Source of the DNA: Aptenodytes patagonicus
Taxonomy: Eukaryota; Chordata; Aves; Sphenisciformes; Spheniscidae
Reading direction: 5' to 3'
DNA: 64,000 nucleotides
Assembly (NCBI RefSeq): GCF_965638725.1
Contig: NC_134955.1
Location: 5,748,316 to 5,812,315, forward strand
The stretch's first letter is position 1. Every line of letters begins with the position of its first letter. A program made the position numbers and the translations under genes. Positions 62,668 through 64,000 of the stretch are shown in pieces. The notes beneath the pieces were generated by a model, which was not told the DNA's origin, ran no database searches, and saw only the letters and a program-made list of their open reading frames with translations.

Positions 62668-62780
62668 GACTTGATGGTCTAGATCACCTGTAGGTTAAGG
62701 GCCTAATACAGGAATTAGAGTGAAATTCTATGGCCCTTCTGGTTGAAGGAGCTCATAACGATCCCTTAATATCTATGAAT
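62668..62780 (+). repeat. Probable fossil CR1-related retroposon 3' tail
   Basis: The ordered words are 'acttgatggtctagatcacc', 'gcctaatacaggaattagag', 'tgaaattctatggcccttct', 'cgatcccttaatatctatga'. They resemble a tail common in turtle and crocodilian CR1/SINE elements: 'ggaattagtgggtgaaattctatggcct...gactagatgatcataatggtcccttctggccttaaaatctatgaat'. Part of the middle appears deleted or rearranged. If right, this copy predates the bird lineage. The call is from recalled pattern, not alignment. Confidence 0.42.
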
Positions 62781-64000
62781 ATAATGTATTTTAAGGTATC
62801 ATTCTAAAATAGATGTTTTTCTCCTGAACAATCTCTTTTAAGCTTTCTGTTAACTATTTCTGGAGTAATAAACATAAAATTTGATACAGATGGCTAGAGA
62901 TTTGTTGCCTTTTTAACAATGGAATTGCTTTTGTTATTAATAAATTCCTACTTACCTATCATCTGCCATGCCCGTATACTCCAAAGCATATTACAAACTA
63001 ATATACATCAAAGAGAAGATGGAACATGCAAACTTTTCAGTTACATACAACTGAGTGCAACACTTTGGGACATTTTACTTAATGCTTTGCTTAAATGGAA
63101 AAGTGATAGAAACCTGAAGTGGCTGGAATATGATTACATATTACGTACTTTGGCCTCTCGGTTAGGTTTAATACAGCATCTCTTGAATTAAGTGCTGTGG
63201 CATACAGGAAGAAAACAGTTTCAGTGAATTTCAGACCCATGTTCTATTTTAGTGAGGGATATTTCTGGAGGTGCATATGCTCCATGTCATGAAGAAGAGA
63301 AGAGATATTTCCCTTTACATCAGAAAACTTTTCACAAGAAATCTTTCACATTATTGGTTTTTTTTTTTTTATTGGATAACATATATGGGTTTATATCCTG
63401 TGAATGTCTCTGTATGTTTCAGTTGAAAGAAATCAAATAATCACATTTGCAGCACTAGGAAACTAACAAAAACAGGTTATGAAAATCTAACCAGACTGGA
63501 AAAACCACGGACTAATATGGTATCTGGAATACTCTTGCATGTGAAGGGAGATGGCCTGCATGCTCTAATGGGTCTCTGTAGAGCTGACTGAAAAATGGAA
63601 TTTCCATTTTACAAAAAACTCTGAATATTTCAGCACTTGGTTTTGTCTCAGATTAGGATGAAAAGTCTAAATATCAGCCTTTTTCATCAAGGGGACACAG
63701 TCTGATATCTCTGTAATAAAATGGTTCATGCAAAAACACATTTATGTATTTCTAGGTACTGCAGCTGTATTTGGAGTCATGATGGGGCACAGTTGATGCA
63801 TATAATGAAAAATAGAGCCTGATCTGGAGAACTAGGAGAGTTCTGCATAAGAATGCATTAGAAGATGAATTCAAGGAACAAACAAAAGAAACAAGGTAGC
63901 ACTGAGACAGTTATGATTCATGTAATAAATTGCTATACTACAATAGCCCTTAAAAATAGTAATTCTTTTTCTACACTCACCATTGAAGGAAGACCCTTTC
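62781..64000. other. AT-rich gene-free end of window
   Basis: No gene is supported. A plus-strand frame of 90 codons at 62919-63191 shows no recognisable domain. A T-rich run (about 63356-63371) is the only low-complexity tract. The window stops inside this non-coding sequence. Confidence 0.6.

Noticed and set aside
1..64000. CRISPR arrays, bacterial operons, tRNA or rRNA genes
   Set aside because: No regularly spaced direct repeats, no clover-leaf-like or rRNA sequence, and no dense coding. The sequence is vertebrate nuclear DNA.

Overview
The window looks like avian nuclear DNA. It carries three copies of the 3' end of CR1 LINEs with the bird-type sequence and ATTCTGTG-type tail, one solo LTR resembling avian ERVL-type elements, and one recognisable protein gene, FANCF, as an intact single-exon frame on the minus strand (59407-60516). 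Nothing prokaryotic or viral-genomic is seen: there are no operons, no dense coding and no Shine-Dalgarno-led frames. The species cannot be named from the sequence alone.

Layout: positions 1-59152 are an AT-rich, gene-free stretch. It holds scattered CR1 fragments (15745-15941 plus strand, 21099-21280 and 31434-31534 minus strand), the solo LTR (32922-33499), short tandem duplications and low-complexity tracts. It also holds several degraded sequences that read like ancient amniote repeats: MIR-like SINE pieces at 20505-20620 and 48465-48568, and sauropsid-type quasi-palindromic repeats near 10.2, 14.5, 18.9 and 29.95 kb. No coding exon could be supported in this stretch. From 59.15 kb comes the FANCF unit: a poly(A) signal at 59153-59158, the coding region, then a GC-rich CpG-island promoter (60517-60740) with opposed CCAAT boxes, a perfect CRE and GC boxes. 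From 60.74 to 64 kb there is a second GC-rich patch (61.13-61.87 kb) without a convincing gene, a probable fossil retroposon tail at 62668-62780, then plain AT-rich DNA.

FANCF is a scaffold subunit of the Fanconi anaemia core complex for DNA interstrand cross-link repair. In the vertebrates I recall, it lies between SLC17A6 and GAS2 next to a large intergenic interval. The long empty stretch here fits that interval, but neither neighbour is visible, so this is inference. Nothing in the window forms a multi-gene system. The best second-look items are the divergent promoter architecture, the ancient SINE remnants as possible exapted enhancers, and a few structured or duplicated motifs.
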